From: Hyphomicrobiales bacterium
GTDB lineage: Bacteria; Pseudomonadota; Alphaproteobacteria; Rhizobiales; Devosiaceae
DNA: 64,000 nucleotides
Direction: 5' to 3'
Assembly (NCBI GenBank): GCA_027487555.1
Contig: JAIYDI010000004.1
Location: forward strand, 1-64,000
Part shown: piece by piece, positions 8,014 through 17,605 of the stretch
How the letters are laid out: every line of letters starts with the position of its first letter
Position numbering within the stretch: position 1 is the stretch's first letter
Notes under the pieces: generated by a model
Told to the model about the DNA's origin: nothing
What the model saw: only the letters and a program-made list of their open reading frames with translations
Databases searched by the model: none
Program-made: the position numbers and the translations under genes

Positions 8014-8906
8014 CTAGGCGCCCTCATGATCCCCTCGACCTCATCCCGGCTCGGACACCCCAATCTCCCGCCGAACCGCGTGCATTTGATCGCCGCGGCA
8101 GCGGAAGCGAAGCGCAGCACCTCGTCCATCGGCCAACCTTCGACCAGCCCCAGCGCAAAGCCGGCGTGGAACACATCGCCTGCGGCGAGTGTATCGATCG
8201 CCGCGACCCGCGGGGCGGGTGTGTGCCGCAGCGTCGTGCCATCCACCCAGTAGCAGCCCTCGGCTCCCGCCGTGACCGCTGCAAACACCCGGTACCGCGC
8301 AGCAAGGGCAACCACCGCCTCGGCAGGTTCACGCCCCGTCACGAGCCGCGCCGCGCTTTCCGATGCGACGACATGGGTGGCGAGTGGCAGCAGGCTTTCG
8401 AGGGTTTCGGCCGACGCCAGGTCGGCATCGAGAATGGCCGGCAACCCGGCGCCGCGTGCCGATGCCAACGCGCGGCGCGCCGCCTGGGGCCAGCGCACAT
8501 CGACCATCACGGCGGCCACACCGTCAAGATCCGGGTCGACGCCCGGATCGGAGGTGATCGCCGGGTCGTAGCGGGGCACGATCATCGTCTGTCCGGCGCG
8601 ATCCATGAAGATCGCCGAAAAACCCGAGCGCGCGCCCGGCACCCGCCTTATGCGACGCATGTCGACGCCCTCGGCAGTAAGTTGCGCCACCATCCGGTCC
8701 GCTGTCGCATCGTCGCCTGTGGAGGCCCAGAGCGCCGCTTTGCCGCCGAGCCGCACGATCGAGGCCGCCTGCGCCGCCGCCATGCCCTCGGCCACTTCCA
8801 CCGCGTCGAGCGGGATCACTTTGCCGGGCCCCTCAGGCAGCGCGTCGAGACGGAAGATCGTGTCCATCGCGAAGGCGCCGACCGTGAGGATGGTGCCCCC
8901 TGTCAT
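8010..8906 (-). CDS. PfkB-family carbohydrate kinase
   Basis: This 298-residue ribokinase-fold enzyme phosphorylates a sugar or nucleoside using ATP. The PfkB signature with the catalytic Asp is present (DTLAAGDVFHAGFALGL), as is the N-terminal glycine motif (VGAFAMDTIF). The substrate cannot be fixed from sequence. It lies 3 bp downstream of the TlpA gene on the same strand, so the pair is likely one transcript. Confidence 0.9.
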   Translation of the reverse strand: MTGGTILTVGAFAMDTIFRLDALPEGPGKVIPLDAVEVAEGMAAAQAASIVRLGGKAALWASTGDDATADRMVAQLTAEGVDMRRIRRVPGARSGFSAIFMDRAGQTMIVPRYDPAITSDPGVDPDLDGVAAVMVDVRWPQAARRALASARGAGLPAILDADLASAETLESLLPLATHVVASESAARLVTGREPAEAVVALAARYRVFAAVTAGAEGCYWVDGTTLRHTPAPRVAAIDTLAAGDVFHAGFALGLVEGWPMDEVLRFASAAAAIKCTRFGGRLGCPSRDEVEGIMRAPS

Positions 8907-8909
8907 GTC

Positions 8910-9569
8910 TCAGCCCGCGATCAGCGCTTCGATGACCTGGTGGCCCTCGGGGGTATCCCATTCCGCCGGGCCCTGCAGCACGGCGATCTCGCAGCCCTTG
9001 CCGTCGAGCAGCAGGGTCGTCGGCAGGCCCAGCGACACCGCCTCGGCTTTCAGGCGGTCGAAGGCCGAAAAGGTCGAGTCCGCATAAAGCGGCAAGCTCG
9101 TCAGCTTTTCGTCGGCGAGGAAGGCCTTGGCCTTGTCGAGCCCGCCTGGTCCGATATCGAGATTGATCGGCAGCATCATGAAGGCATCGGAATCATATTT
9201 CTGCTGGATAGCCGCGAGCGCCGGCATTTCCTCGCGACAGGGCACGCACCAGCTTGCCCAGAAATTCACCAAGAGCGCCTTGCCCTTGAAGTCGGCGATG
9301 GTAACCGGCTTGCCGTCCTTGTCCTTGAAGCTCAGGTCGGCATAACCGCGCCCCGTGCCCGTGGGGTTCAGCGCGGCGATCTCGCCGGTTGCCGCCGCAT
9401 CCACCTTTTGCGCCTTCACCACCTGGGGCGCGCACTGCGTGGCGCCGGCGGGCATGAAGTTGCCAAGCAAAAGCGTAATCGCTAGAGCTAGCGCCGCACT
9501 CAGAAGCGCAAGGACGGCCACGCGCTTTGGCCGTAACCCGAAGAATGACGCGGGCAGTTTTTCCGTCAT
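8910..9569 (-). CDS. TlpA-family thiol:disulfide oxidoreductase
   Basis: This 219-residue membrane-anchored thioredoxin has one N-terminal transmembrane segment (about residues 15-35) and then a periplasmic TlpA-like domain with the active site [11 protein letters not shown]. The family keeps cysteines of cytochrome c or the CuA site reduced. It is divergent from argH with only 22 bp between starts, so the two promoters must overlap coding sequence. In Rhizobiales tlpA commonly sits next to argH, which supports the call. Confidence 0.9.
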   Translation of the reverse strand: MTEKLPASFFGLRPKRVAVLALLSAALALAITLLLGNFMPAGATQCAPQVVKAQKVDAAATGEIAALNPTGTGRGYADLSFKDKDGKPVTIADFKGKALLVNFWASWCVPCREEMPALAAIQQKYDSDAFMMLPINLDIGPGGLDKAKAFLADEKLTSLPLYADSTFSAFDRLKAEAVSLGLPTTLLLDGKGCEIAVLQGPAEWDTPEGHQVIEALIAG

Positions 9570-9591
9570 TTACGTTACCGTTGGAGCCAGT

Positions 9592-11043
9592 ATGAGCAAT
9601 CGCATGTGGGGCGGCCGGTTTGCATCCGGTCCCGACGCCATCATGGAAGAGATCAACGCTTCCATCGGCTTCGACCAGCGGCTGTACAAACAGGACATCG
9701 CCGGGTCAATCGCCCATGCCACCATGCTTGCGGAAGTAGGCATCCTGACGCAGACCGACCGCGACCAGATCATCACCGGCCTGGAACAGGTGCGCGGCGA
9801 AATCGACACACAAAGCTTCACGTTCTCGCGGGCGCTCGAAGACATCCACATGAATGTCGAGAGCCGGCTGAAGGAGCTGATCGGCGATCCGGCGGGGCGC
9901 CTCCACACCGCGCGCAGCCGCAACGACCAGGTGGCGACGGATTTCCGCCTCTATGTCCGCGACGCCATCGATACGCTTTCGGCGCAGATCCGCACGCTGC
10001 AGCTGGCCCTCGTCCGCCGCGCGGAAGAGGAAGTCTCGACCATCATGCCGGGCTTCACGCATCTGCAGAACGCGCAGCCGGTGACGCTCGGCCATCACCT
10101 CCTCGCCTATGTCGAGATGCTGGGCCGCGACCATGGCCGCTTCGAGGATGCGCGGAAGCGCTTGAACGAGAGCCCGCTCGGCTCCGCCGCGCTCGCCGGC
10201 ACGCCCTACCCCATCGATCGCGAAATGACCGCCAAGGCGCTCGGCTTCGACCGGCCCACCGCCAATTCGCTCGATGCCGTCTCCGACCGCGATTTCGTGC
10301 TCGAAACGCTGTCGGCCGCGACGCTCTGCGCCCTGCACCTGTCGCGCTTTGCCGAAGAGCTGGTGATCTGGAGCTCGGCGCAGTTCGGCTTCATCAAGCT
10401 CAGCGACAAGTTCACCACCGGCTCGTCGATCATGCCGCAGAAGCGAAACCCCGATGCCGCCGAGCTGATCCGCGCCAAGATCGGCCGCATCCTCGGCGCG
10501 CTCACCAGCCTCATGGTGGTGATGAAGGGCCTGCCACTCGCCTATTCCAAGGACATGCAGGAAGACAAGGAAGTGGCGTTCGACGCGCTCGATTCCCTGT
10601 CGCTGTCGCTTGCCGCCATGACCGGCATGGTCGAAGACCTCCGCGCCAATCGCGAGCGGATGCGCGCCTCGGCCAATGCCGGCTTTTCGACCGCCACCGA
10701 TGTCGCCGACTGGCTGGTGCGCGAAGCGAACATCCCGTTCCGCGACGCACATCACATCACCGGGCAGCTGGTGGCGCTCTGCGAACAGCGCGGCATCAGC
10801 CTCGAAGGCCTCACCATCGAGGATTTCAAGTTCATCGATCACCGCATCGACAGCCGCATCCACAAGGTGCTGAGCGTCGAGGCCTCGGTTGCGGCCCGCA
10901 AGAGCTATGGCGGCACCGCGCCCGAGAACGTCGCCTTCCAGGCGGCGCGCTGGAAACAGATCCTCACCGGCGAGACATCCGAACCGGTCGCCATCAAGAA
11001 AAGCGGCGGGCACGGGCATGGCGATGGTGGGGCGACGGAGTGA
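9592..11043 (+). CDS. argH: Argininosuccinate lyase
   Basis: This 483-residue enzyme cleaves argininosuccinate to arginine and fumarate, the last step of arginine synthesis. The superfamily signature with the catalytic Ser is intact ([12 protein letters not shown]). The N-terminal [11 protein letters not shown] and the [13 protein letters not shown] substrate region are also canonical. The ATG at 9592 gives the usual N-terminus; the frame is open further upstream, but only across the antisense of tlpA. The rhizobial partner lysA lies about 27 kb away in this genome rather than next door. A His/Gly-rich C-terminal tail (GGHGHGDGG) is unusual. Confidence 0.96.
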   Translation: MSNRMWGGRFASGPDAIMEEINASIGFDQRLYKQDIAGSIAHATMLAEVGILTQTDRDQIITGLEQVRGEIDTQSFTFSRALEDIHMNVESRLKELIGDPAGRLHTARSRNDQVATDFRLYVRDAIDTLSAQIRTLQLALVRRAEEEVSTIMPGFTHLQNAQPVTLGHHLLAYVEMLGRDHGRFEDARKRLNESPLGSAALAGTPYPIDREMTAKALGFDRPTANSLDAVSDRDFVLETLSAATLCALHLSRFAEELVIWSSAQFGFIKLSDKFTTGSSIMPQKRNPDAAELIRAKIGRILGALTSLMVVMKGLPLAYSKDMQEDKEVAFDALDSLSLSLAAMTGMVEDLRANRERMRASANAGFSTATDVADWLVREANIPFRDAHHITGQLVALCEQRGISLEGLTIEDFKFIDHRIDSRIHKVLSVEASVAARKSYGGTAPENVAFQAARWKQILTGETSEPVAIKKSGGHGHGDGGATE

Positions 11044-11096
11044 GCGGCAACCGCCATCGACTGGACGATCTGCTGTAATCGAGGCATAATTCTTGA

Positions 11097-11417
11097 ATGG
11101 CACAAGACATCAGCCTCGAACTTTTCAATTTGCGGTTTGAGCAGCTCAACGAGATGCATCGTGAGCATCGCCGGGACACGCGCGCTCTTTCCGATGCACT
11201 GGTTCAGGTGAGCCGGCAGATTCAGAACCTCGATCGCCGGGTCAGCTCGCTCGAGCAGCGGCTGAATGACGTAAAGGACGAACTGGAAGGCACCATCAAG
11301 ATGGAGATCGGCGGCGCCGTCGCCAATCTCGAGACGCGACTTGAAGACTATATCGACCGCCGCTTCGCTGAACTGCGCCCCGGAACGCCGGGAATGCTGG
11401 GCTTCAGCGAGGACTGA
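11097..11417 (+). CDS. Coiled-coil hypothetical protein
   Basis: This 106-residue protein is dominated by a heptad-like helix from about residue 5 to 85 (FEQLNEMHREHRRDTRALSD and DRRVSSLEQRLNDVKDEL), ending in a short Pro/Gly tail. There is no enzyme motif and no membrane segment. It ends 4 bp before the GTG start of the cyclotransferase gene, implying co-transcription. No function is assigned. Confidence 0.65.
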   Translation: MAQDISLELFNLRFEQLNEMHREHRRDTRALSDALVQVSRQIQNLDRRVSSLEQRLNDVKDELEGTIKMEIGGAVANLETRLEDYIDRRFAELRPGTPGMLGFSED

Positions 11418-11421
11418 TCCC

Positions 11422-12150
11422 GTGGCTCGTCAGTTGCGCCTCACGGCCGCGCATGTCGGCCGCATCCCGGTCATCCCAGATCCTGGCCAGCCGGACTATC
11501 AGTTCGTGCGGCCCGCAACCGATGCCGACTACCAGGCCGAGGTCGACCGATTCATTTCGACCGCGCCCGACGGCCCGTTCCTGATCTTCGCCTATGGCTC
11601 GCTGATCTGGAACCCGGCGACCGCCGTCCAGTCCCAGCACATCGCGGTGGCGCGCGGCTGGCACCGCAATTTTGCGCTGCATGACCAGCGCTATCGCGGC
11701 AACCCGGCCCAACCCGGCCTGATGCTGGTGCTCGATCGTGGCGGCACCTGCCGCGGCGTGGTGCAGGAAGTGCCACCCGACGGGCTCGAGGCGGATCTCC
11801 ACAAGCTCATCCGGCGCGAAATGAGCATGGTGCCCTCGGCCTTCCCGGCCCGCTGGATCCCGGTCGAAACTGAGACCGGCCCAGTCCGCGCCCTCGCCTT
11901 CGCCATGAACCGCAAGGACCCGCGCTATGTTGGCGGACTGACGCTCGCCGAGCGCGCCGAGCGGCTCGCGGCCGCGCATGGCTGGAAGGGCTCGATGGCG
12001 GAATACCTGCTCGCCACCGTCGAAAAGCTCGAGGAGTTGGGCATCCACGACCGCAATCTCTGGACGCTGCAGCACCTCGTCGCGGAACACATCGAGCTGC
12101 TGCATCCGGAGCTTGCCCTCGACAACGCCGGGCTCAATGCCAGCCGCTGA
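11422..12150 (+). CDS. ChaC-like gamma-glutamylcyclotransferase
   Basis: This 242-residue protein carries the ChaC/GGCT signature FAYGSLIWNP and the downstream AVARGWHRNFAL. It also has the conserved LIRREM region, where ChaC enzymes place the catalytic acid. The family releases 5-oxoproline from glutathione. The GTG at 11422 is chosen because it follows GAGGA and avoids overlap with the upstream coiled-coil gene; an in-frame ATG at 11341 lies inside that gene. Confidence 0.88.
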   Translation: MARQLRLTAAHVGRIPVIPDPGQPDYQFVRPATDADYQAEVDRFISTAPDGPFLIFAYGSLIWNPATAVQSQHIAVARGWHRNFALHDQRYRGNPAQPGLMLVLDRGGTCRGVVQEVPPDGLEADLHKLIRREMSMVPSAFPARWIPVETETGPVRALAFAMNRKDPRYVGGLTLAERAERLAAAHGWKGSMAEYLLATVEKLEELGIHDRNLWTLQHLVAEHIELLHPELALDNAGLNASR

Positions 12151-12250
12151 GGCGATTTGCCATGCGCGGGCTGCGGCGCGACTTGCCACCCGCGTTTCGC
12201 ACTGTCTATAAAAGCCGGTGGGAAGACCCTTGTGGGACGGAGTTTCTGAT

Positions 12251-12664
12251 TTGGACGTGAAGCGTATCAACAGCGAAGTGAGCGTTTCTCCACAGATCAC
12301 CCCCGAGGATGTGGCGGCCATCAAGGCCCAGGGGTTCGTTGCCATCATCAATAACAGGCCGGACGGCGAAGCCCCGGACCAGCCACCCAGCGCAACGATA
12401 GAAGCAGCAGCCCATGCTGCCGGATTGGCTTACCACCATATACCGCTCGGGCGTGACGGCGTTTCGGCCGACATGATCGAGCAGACCAAGCAGGTGCTCG
12501 AGGGGAGCACCGGGCCCGTATTCTGCTTCTGCCGTTCTGGTACGCGTTCCACCACGCTCTGGGCCCTGTCCCAGGCGGGCAGGAAGCCGGCGTCGGAAAT
12601 CATCGCGGCAGCTGCGCACGCGGGCTACGACATGTCCCACCTAGCGGGACACCTGAGCCAGTAG
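12251..12664 (+). CDS. TIGR01244-type (DUF442) sulfur transferase/phosphatase-like protein
   Basis: This protein of about 137 residues has a dual-specificity-phosphatase-like fold with a Cys loop, FCFCRSGTRSTT, matching CxxxxxR. The N-terminal half contains the family's SVSPQITPEDVAAIKAQGF (quoted through the helix) and INNRPDGE. A TTG at 12251 has GGACGGAG about 8 bp upstream and is preferred to the GTG at 12218. Homologous domains are fused to ETHE1-like persulfide dioxygenases (Blh), so a role in sulfide handling is possible but inferred. Confidence 0.82.
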   Translation: MDVKRINSEVSVSPQITPEDVAAIKAQGFVAIINNRPDGEAPDQPPSATIEAAAHAAGLAYHHIPLGRDGVSADMIEQTKQVLEGSTGPVFCFCRSGTRSTTLWALSQAGRKPASEIIAAAAHAGYDMSHLAGHLSQ

Positions 12665-12745
12665 GTGACCGGCCCGCCGGCCGCCTGACGTCGACGCCGT
12701 CCTCCCCCGCGCGCCGCGGCGCGCCTCCATGTCCCGGGTCCATCG

Positions 12746-15700
12746 ATGCCGATCAAGAAGATCCTTGTCGCCAACCGCAGCGAAATCGCCATTCGCGTCT
12801 TCCGCGCGGCCAATGAGCTGAACATCAAGACAGTCGCCTGCTATGCCGAAGAGGACAAGCTGGCGCTGCACCGGTTCAAGGCCGACGAGGCCTATCTGAT
12901 CGGCAAGGGCAAAGGCCCGGTCGAGGCCTATCTGCAGATCGACGAGTATATCCGCGTGGCGCGCATCTCGGGCGCCGACGCGATCCATCCCGGCTATGGC
13001 CTGCTGTCGGAAAGCCCGGAATTTGCCGAGGCCTGCGAGGAAGCCGGCATCATCTTCATCGGCCCGCGTCCGCAGACCATGCGCGACCTCGGCAACAAGG
13101 TCGCGGCGCGCAACATGGCGATCGCGTCCAACGTGCCGGTGGTGCCCGCCACCGACGCCCTGCCCGACGACATGGACGAAGTGAAGCGCATGGCCGCCGA
13201 AATCGGCTATCCGCTGATGCTCAAGGCCAGCTGGGGCGGCGGCGGCCGCGGCATGCGCCGCATCATGGATGAGTCGACGCTCATCCACGAAGTCTCCGAA
13301 GGCAAGCGCGAGGCCAAGGCCGCATTCGGCAAGGACGAGATGTATCTCGAAAAGCTGATCGAGCGCGCCCGCCACGTGGAAGTGCAGTTGATCGGTGACG
13401 ACCACGGCAATCTCGTGCACCAGTTCGAGCGCGATTGCTCGGTGCAGCGCCGCAACCAGAAGGTGGTGGAGCGCGCGCCCGCGCCCTATCTCAGCCAGGC
13501 CGTGCGCGACGATCTCACCGCATCCGCCATCCGGCTCGGCAATGCCGCCAACTATCGCGGCGCCGGCACGGTGGAATTCCTGCTCGATGCCGATACCGAC
13601 AAGTTCTACTTCATCGAAGTGAACCCGCGCATCCAGGTCGAGCACACGGTGACCGAAGTCGTCACCGGCATCGATATCGTCAAGGCGCAGATCCGGCTGC
13701 TCGAAGGCGCCGTCATCGGCACCCCCGAATCCGGCGTGCCCCTGCAGCAGGATATCCGGCTGAACGGCAATGCCATCCAGTGCCGCGTCACGACCGAAGA
13801 CCCCGAGCAGAACTTCATCCCCGATTATGGCCGCATCACTGCCTATCGCGAGGCAACCGGCTTTGGCGTGCGCCTCGATGGCGGCACGGCCTATGCCGGC
13901 GCGGTCATCACACGTTATTACGATCCGCTGCTCGAGAAGATCACCTGCTGGGCCCCGAGCGCGCTCGAGGCCATCGCCCGCATGAACCGCGCGCTGCGCG
14001 AGTTCCGCATCCGCGGGGTGGCAACCAATCTCGCCTTCCTCGAAAACATCATCACGCATCCGGATTTCGTCGGGAACCGCTATACGACGCGCTTCATCGA
14101 TACGACGCCGGCCCTGTTCGACTTCAAGCGCCGGCAGGACCGCGCGACGAAGCTCCTGACCTATGTGGCCGATGTCACCATCAACGGGCACCCCGAAGTG
14201 CGCGACCGGCCGCGTCCGCCTGCCGACGCCATCGAGCCCAGCGTGCCGCACTATGAGCCACTCATCGTCATCGAGGGCAGCCGGCAGGTGCTCGACCGCG
14301 ATGGCCCCAAGGGGCTCGCCCGCTGGATGAAGGCGCAACCCCGGGTGCTCTTCACTGACACGACCATGCGCGATGCGCACCAGAGCCTGCTCGCCACCCG
14401 CATGCGGTCATTCGATATCACCCGCATCGCCGAGGCCTATTCGCGCGGGTTGCCGAACCTGTTCTCGCTCGAATGCTGGGGCGGCGCGACATTCGATGTG
14501 TCCATGCGCTTCCTCAACGAGGATCCGTGGGAGCGTCTCGAGGCGGTGCGCGCCGGTGCGCCCAACATCCTGACGCAGATGCTGCTGCGTGGCTCGAACG
14601 GGGTCGGCTACACCAACTATCCCGACAACGTGGTGAAGTTCTTCGTCCGCCAGGCAGCGCAGGGCGGCGTCGATATCTTCCGCATCTTCGATTGCCTCAA
14701 CTGGGTCGAGAACATGCGCGTTTCGATCGACGCGGTGGCGGAAGCCGGCAAGGTGGCCGAAGGCGCCATTTGCTATACCGGCGACATGCTCGACCCCAAC
14801 CGGGCCAAGTATGACCTCAAGTACTATGTCGGGCTCGCCAAGGAGTTGCAGGCGGCGGGCGCGCATGTGCTGGGCCTCAAGGACATGGCGGGCCTCTTGA
14901 AGCCGGCCGCCGCGAAAAAGCTCGTCGAAGTGCTAAAGCAGGAAACCGACCTGCCGATCCACCTCCACACCCACGATACCTCGGGCGCCGCCGCCGCCAC
15001 CATCATCGCGGCGGTCGAAGCCGGTGTCGACGCAGTCGACGCGGCGATGGATGCGCTGTCGGGCACCACCAGCCAGCCGACCCTCGGTTCGATCGCCGCG
15101 GCGTTGAAGGACACGCCGCGGGACCCCGAGCTCGACGGCAAGGTGATCCGCGAGATTTCGTTCTACTGGGAAGCGGTGCGCACGCAGTACCGCGCCTTCG
15201 AGAGCGATTTGAAGGGCGGCGCCTCGGAAGTCTACCTGCATGAAATGCCCGGCGGGCAGTTCACCAACCTCAAGGAACAGGCGCGCTCGCTCGGCCTCGA
15301 AAGCCGTTGGCATCAAGTGGCGCAGACCTATGCCGACGTGAACCAGATGTTCGGCGATATCGTGAAGGTCACCCCCTCATCGAAGGTGGTGGGCGACATG
15401 GCCCTCGCCATGGTGTCGGCGGGCCTCACCCGCGCCGATGTGGAAGACCCGAGCCGCGACGTCGCCTTCCCCGATTCCGTCGTCGGCTTCTTTGCCGGCG
15501 ATCTCGGCCAGCCGCCGGGCGGCTTCCCCGAGGCGCTGCAGAAGAAGGTGCTGAAGGGCCGCACCCCGCTCACGGCGCGTCCGGGCTCCTATCTCAAGGA
15601 TGTCGATCTCGAAGCCGAGCGCTTGAAGATCGCCAAGGAACTGGGCGCGGATATCGACGACAAGCGCCTCGCCAGCTACCTGATGTACCCGAAGGTCTTC

Positions 15701-16186
15701 ACCGATTTCGCCAAGACGCAGGACAAGTACGGCCCCACCGCCGTGCTGCCGACGCCGATCTATTTCTACGGCCTCAAGGAGGGCGAGGAAGTGTTCCTCG
15801 ATCTCGAAAAGGGCAAGACGCTGGTGCTCACCTACCAGGGCCGCGCGCCGACCAACGAGAAGGGCGAAGTGCGCGTGTTCTTCGACCTCAATGGTCAGCC
15901 GCGCACCATCACCGTGCCCGACCGGCTGAAGGTCGGCGAGGTCAAGGTGCGCGCCAAGGCCGCCCTCGGTGACCCGAAGCAGGTTGGCGCACCGATGCCG
16001 GGCGTCGTCTCGGGCCTCGGGGTCAAGGTCGGCGACAAGGTGTTCGCGGGCGACGTGCTCTGCTCGATCGAGGCGATGAAGATGGAAACCGCCATCCATG
16101 CCGAGTTCGATGGCATTGTCGCCGAAGTTACCGTGAAGCCCGGCGACCAGATCGACGCGAAGGACCTGCTGGTCCGGTTCGAGTGA
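12746..16186 (+). CDS. pyc: Pyruvate carboxylase
   Basis: This 1146-residue single-chain biotin enzyme forms oxaloacetate from pyruvate and bicarbonate, refilling the TCA cycle. In order it has a biotin carboxylase domain (1-460, KASWGGGGRGM ATP loop and EVNPRIQVEH), a carboxyltransferase barrel (about 535-820, TDTTMRDAHQSLLATR), a conserved post-barrel domain, and a C-terminal biotinyl domain with biotin-accepting K1112 in EAMKMET. The length is typical of alpha4 pyruvate carboxylases. Its TGA overlaps the GTG of the following gene. Confidence 0.98.
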   Translation: MPIKKILVANRSEIAIRVFRAANELNIKTVACYAEEDKLALHRFKADEAYLIGKGKGPVEAYLQIDEYIRVARISGADAIHPGYGLLSESPEFAEACEEAGIIFIGPRPQTMRDLGNKVAARNMAIASNVPVVPATDALPDDMDEVKRMAAEIGYPLMLKASWGGGGRGMRRIMDESTLIHEVSEGKREAKAAFGKDEMYLEKLIERARHVEVQLIGDDHGNLVHQFERDCSVQRRNQKVVERAPAPYLSQAVRDDLTASAIRLGNAANYRGAGTVEFLLDADTDKFYFIEVNPRIQVEHTVTEVVTGIDIVKAQIRLLEGAVIGTPESGVPLQQDIRLNGNAIQCRVTTEDPEQNFIPDYGRITAYREATGFGVRLDGGTAYAGAVITRYYDPLLEKITCWAPSALEAIARMNRALREFRIRGVATNLAFLENIITHPDFVGNRYTTRFIDTTPALFDFKRRQDRATKLLTYVADVTINGHPEVRDRPRPPADAIEPSVPHYEPLIVIEGSRQVLDRDGPKGLARWMKAQPRVLFTDTTMRDAHQSLLATRMRSFDITRIAEAYSRGLPNLFSLECWGGATFDVSMRFLNEDPWERLEAVRAGAPNILTQMLLRGSNGVGYTNYPDNVVKFFVRQAAQGGVDIFRIFDCLNWVENMRVSIDAVAEAGKVAEGAICYTGDMLDPNRAKYDLKYYVGLAKELQAAGAHVLGLKDMAGLLKPAAAKKLVEVLKQETDLPIHLHTHDTSGAAAATIIAAVEAGVDAVDAAMDALSGTTSQPTLGSIAAALKDTPRDPELDGKVIREISFYWEAVRTQYRAFESDLKGGASEVYLHEMPGGQFTNLKEQARSLGLESRWHQVAQTYADVNQMFGDIVKVTPSSKVVGDMALAMVSAGLTRADVEDPSRDVAFPDSVVGFFAGDLGQPPGGFPEALQKKVLKGRTPLTARPGSYLKDVDLEAERLKIAKELGADIDDKRLASYLMYPKVFTDFAKTQDKYGPTAVLPTPIYFYGLKEGEEVFLDLEKGKTLVLTYQGRAPTNEKGEVRVFFDLNGQPRTITVPDRLKVGEVKVRAKAALGDPKQVGAPMPGVVSGLGVKVGDKVFAGDVLCSIEAMKMETAIHAEFDGIVAEVTVKPGDQIDAKDLLVRFE

Positions 16187-16527
16187 ACGAACTGCTGGCG
16201 AAGCTCGACAGTGCCTGTCCGGGGTTGGTACCGGATGGGGCAGAAGTCGAGCTTCCCTACGTCTGGATGGGCGATTTCGTCAGCCACTTGATTCAAGCCC
16301 ATCTCAACGGACGGACTTTTGATGTCCAGGCAGCGTTCGACGTCATAGAGGATGAGATCGCCAGCAACGGTGCATTCGCGGAGCTGGCGATCGTTGGCTT
16401 TCTGGAAGACGTGCAAAATGCAAATCTGCACCAGCAGGGGTCTCAGCCTAACGACTTCATCCGCTACCTGGGCCCTGCTTCGACGAAAGCATGGCGGGCG
16501 CTCAACAGCATCTGGCAAGGCAACTGA
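16183..16527 (+). CDS. Unknown protein translationally coupled to pyc
   Basis: This 114-residue acidic protein (QAAFDVIEDEIASNG, VGFLEDVQNANL) begins at a GTG inside the pyc stop (GTGA overlap), so it probably depends on pyc translation. It has no signal peptide, membrane helix or recognised catalytic motif. It resembles small immunity-like or DUF7674-type proteins in size and acidity, but that is only an impression. A link with pyruvate carboxylase is suggested by the overlap alone. Confidence 0.6.
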   Translation: MNELLAKLDSACPGLVPDGAEVELPYVWMGDFVSHLIQAHLNGRTFDVQAAFDVIEDEIASNGAFAELAIVGFLEDVQNANLHQQGSQPNDFIRYLGPASTKAWRALNSIWQGN

Positions 16528-16604
16528 GAGCCCGCGGCACGATGGTGCCGATGCCTTTTCCCTAGCGGGTAAAACCGTCGAATATGCACAATAGTCCGCA
16601 AGAG

Positions 16605-16738
16605 AAGGCCCCCTCACCCGCCGCGTTGCGGCGACCTCTCCCCCGAGGGAGAGGTGGGGCGCTTGGCACGATCTAGCCCCACGCCACCTCTCCCTTGGGG
16701 GGAGAGGTCGGGCCGGTAGGCCCGGGTGAGGGGGCCTT
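16605..16738. repeat. Head-to-head dispersed repeat doublet
   Basis: A perfect 15-bp inverted repeat (AAGGCCCCCTCACCC at 16605-16619 and its complement at 16724-16738) brackets two ACCTCTCCC../..GGGAGAGGT hairpins facing one another. The sequence family is the one at 57639-57687 and at the left edge of the window. It fills most of the 354-bp gap after the pyc-coupled gene. Confidence 0.75.
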
Positions 16739-16826
16739 ATTTCCATATGCAATTGCCCTGCCTTGCGGGACTTTCGAGCCGTTCCCGTAGGGAGCTGACG
16801 CGCCGGTTGCGCGGCATCGCACAAAC

Positions 16827-16855
16827 AAAAAGCCCCGGCACTCAGCTCTCGGGGC
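16827..16855 (-). terminator. Rho-independent terminator after the DUF1232 gene
   Basis: On the minus strand a 6-bp GC stem (GCCCCG/CGGGGC) with a 12-nt loop is followed by TTTTTGTTT. It lies about 27 bp downstream of the DUF1232 stop codon. Confidence 0.6.
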
Positions 16856-16881
16856 GTTCTGATTTCGAAAGCGATGAAGGC

Positions 16882-17199
16882 TCACCGCCGACGGTAGCTG
16901 CCGTCGATCACCTTGTCGTCGGCGCGCGCGCCGCGCGAGGTGGCCCGGATCGGCTGCGGCAGCATCTTGACGATCATGCCGACCATCAGCGGCACGATGA
17001 CGAGATCATCGACCCAGCCCAGCACCGGAATGAAGTCCGGCACGAGATCGATCGGGCTCAAGAGGTATGCCGGCACCAGCAGCATCAGCGCCTTCAAGTG
17101 AATCGGGGTTTCCGGAGCGAGGAACGCGCGCCAGAGGGTGGCGAGCTCGGTGCGGAAGGTGAGGAAACGGGTCATCAGGGTCATCTTGCTCATGGGCAT
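16882..17199 (-). CDS. YkvA-like DUF1232 membrane protein
   Basis: This protein of about 105 residues carries the DUF1232 core, VPAYLLSPIDLVPDFIPVLG then WVDDLVIVPL, in two closely spaced hydrophobic segments. It is an inner-membrane protein of unknown role. Starts at 17199 and 17193 are both possible, and neither has a strong ribosome-binding site. A terminator follows the gene. Confidence 0.8.
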   Translation of the reverse strand: MPMSKMTLMTRFLTFRTELATLWRAFLAPETPIHLKALMLLVPAYLLSPIDLVPDFIPVLGWVDDLVIVPLMVGMIVKMLPQPIRATSRGARADDKVIDGSYRRR

Positions 17200-17605
17200 G
17201 ATATCGTCATGCCGTGCCCCCGGTTCAAGAGCGTCGGGCGGGTGCGACGCCCTGCCGCCACATGTTGTGATCGACGGCCACGACCAAGCTTCCCCAGGCG
17301 GCAAAGTCCGTGGGGGGCGAGCCCCCGAAGCGGTTCAAAAACTGTTCATCAAGGTGCAGTGGGCGCGGCTTTTTCAGGGCACGGCGCCATATTCTCTGAG
17401 CAGCGCGCGCGGCGGGGTGGGCGCCTCCATTGGCCGACACCCCCTCCACATCCGTCTTAAGCCTCTGGCGCCTCGATAATTTCACTTATCCCCGCGGTTC
17501 CAGACTATGCGATAATCACTGCGTTGAAAGGCTTGGCCATAGTGGCAGCGCGGCAAGCGCGAAAAAGTCGTTCATGTTGAGATTTGCAGGAAGGACGCCG
17601 CCGAA
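17200..17605. other. Intergenic stretch without a supported gene
   Basis: These 406 bp contain an open frame on the minus strand (17225-17485), but it shows no recognised family, no ribosome-binding site and low-complexity composition. No hairpin or repeat was identified. It probably contains the promoter of the VOC gene and upstream sequence of the DUF1232 gene. Confidence 0.4.

Noticed and set aside
12641-14380. 579-codon minus-strand frame
   Set aside because: It is antisense to the biotin carboxylase half of pyc and has low-complexity composition.
17225-17485. 86-codon minus-strand ORF in an intergenic gap
   Set aside because: It has no family, no ribosome-binding site and a Pro/Arg/Ala-rich composition.
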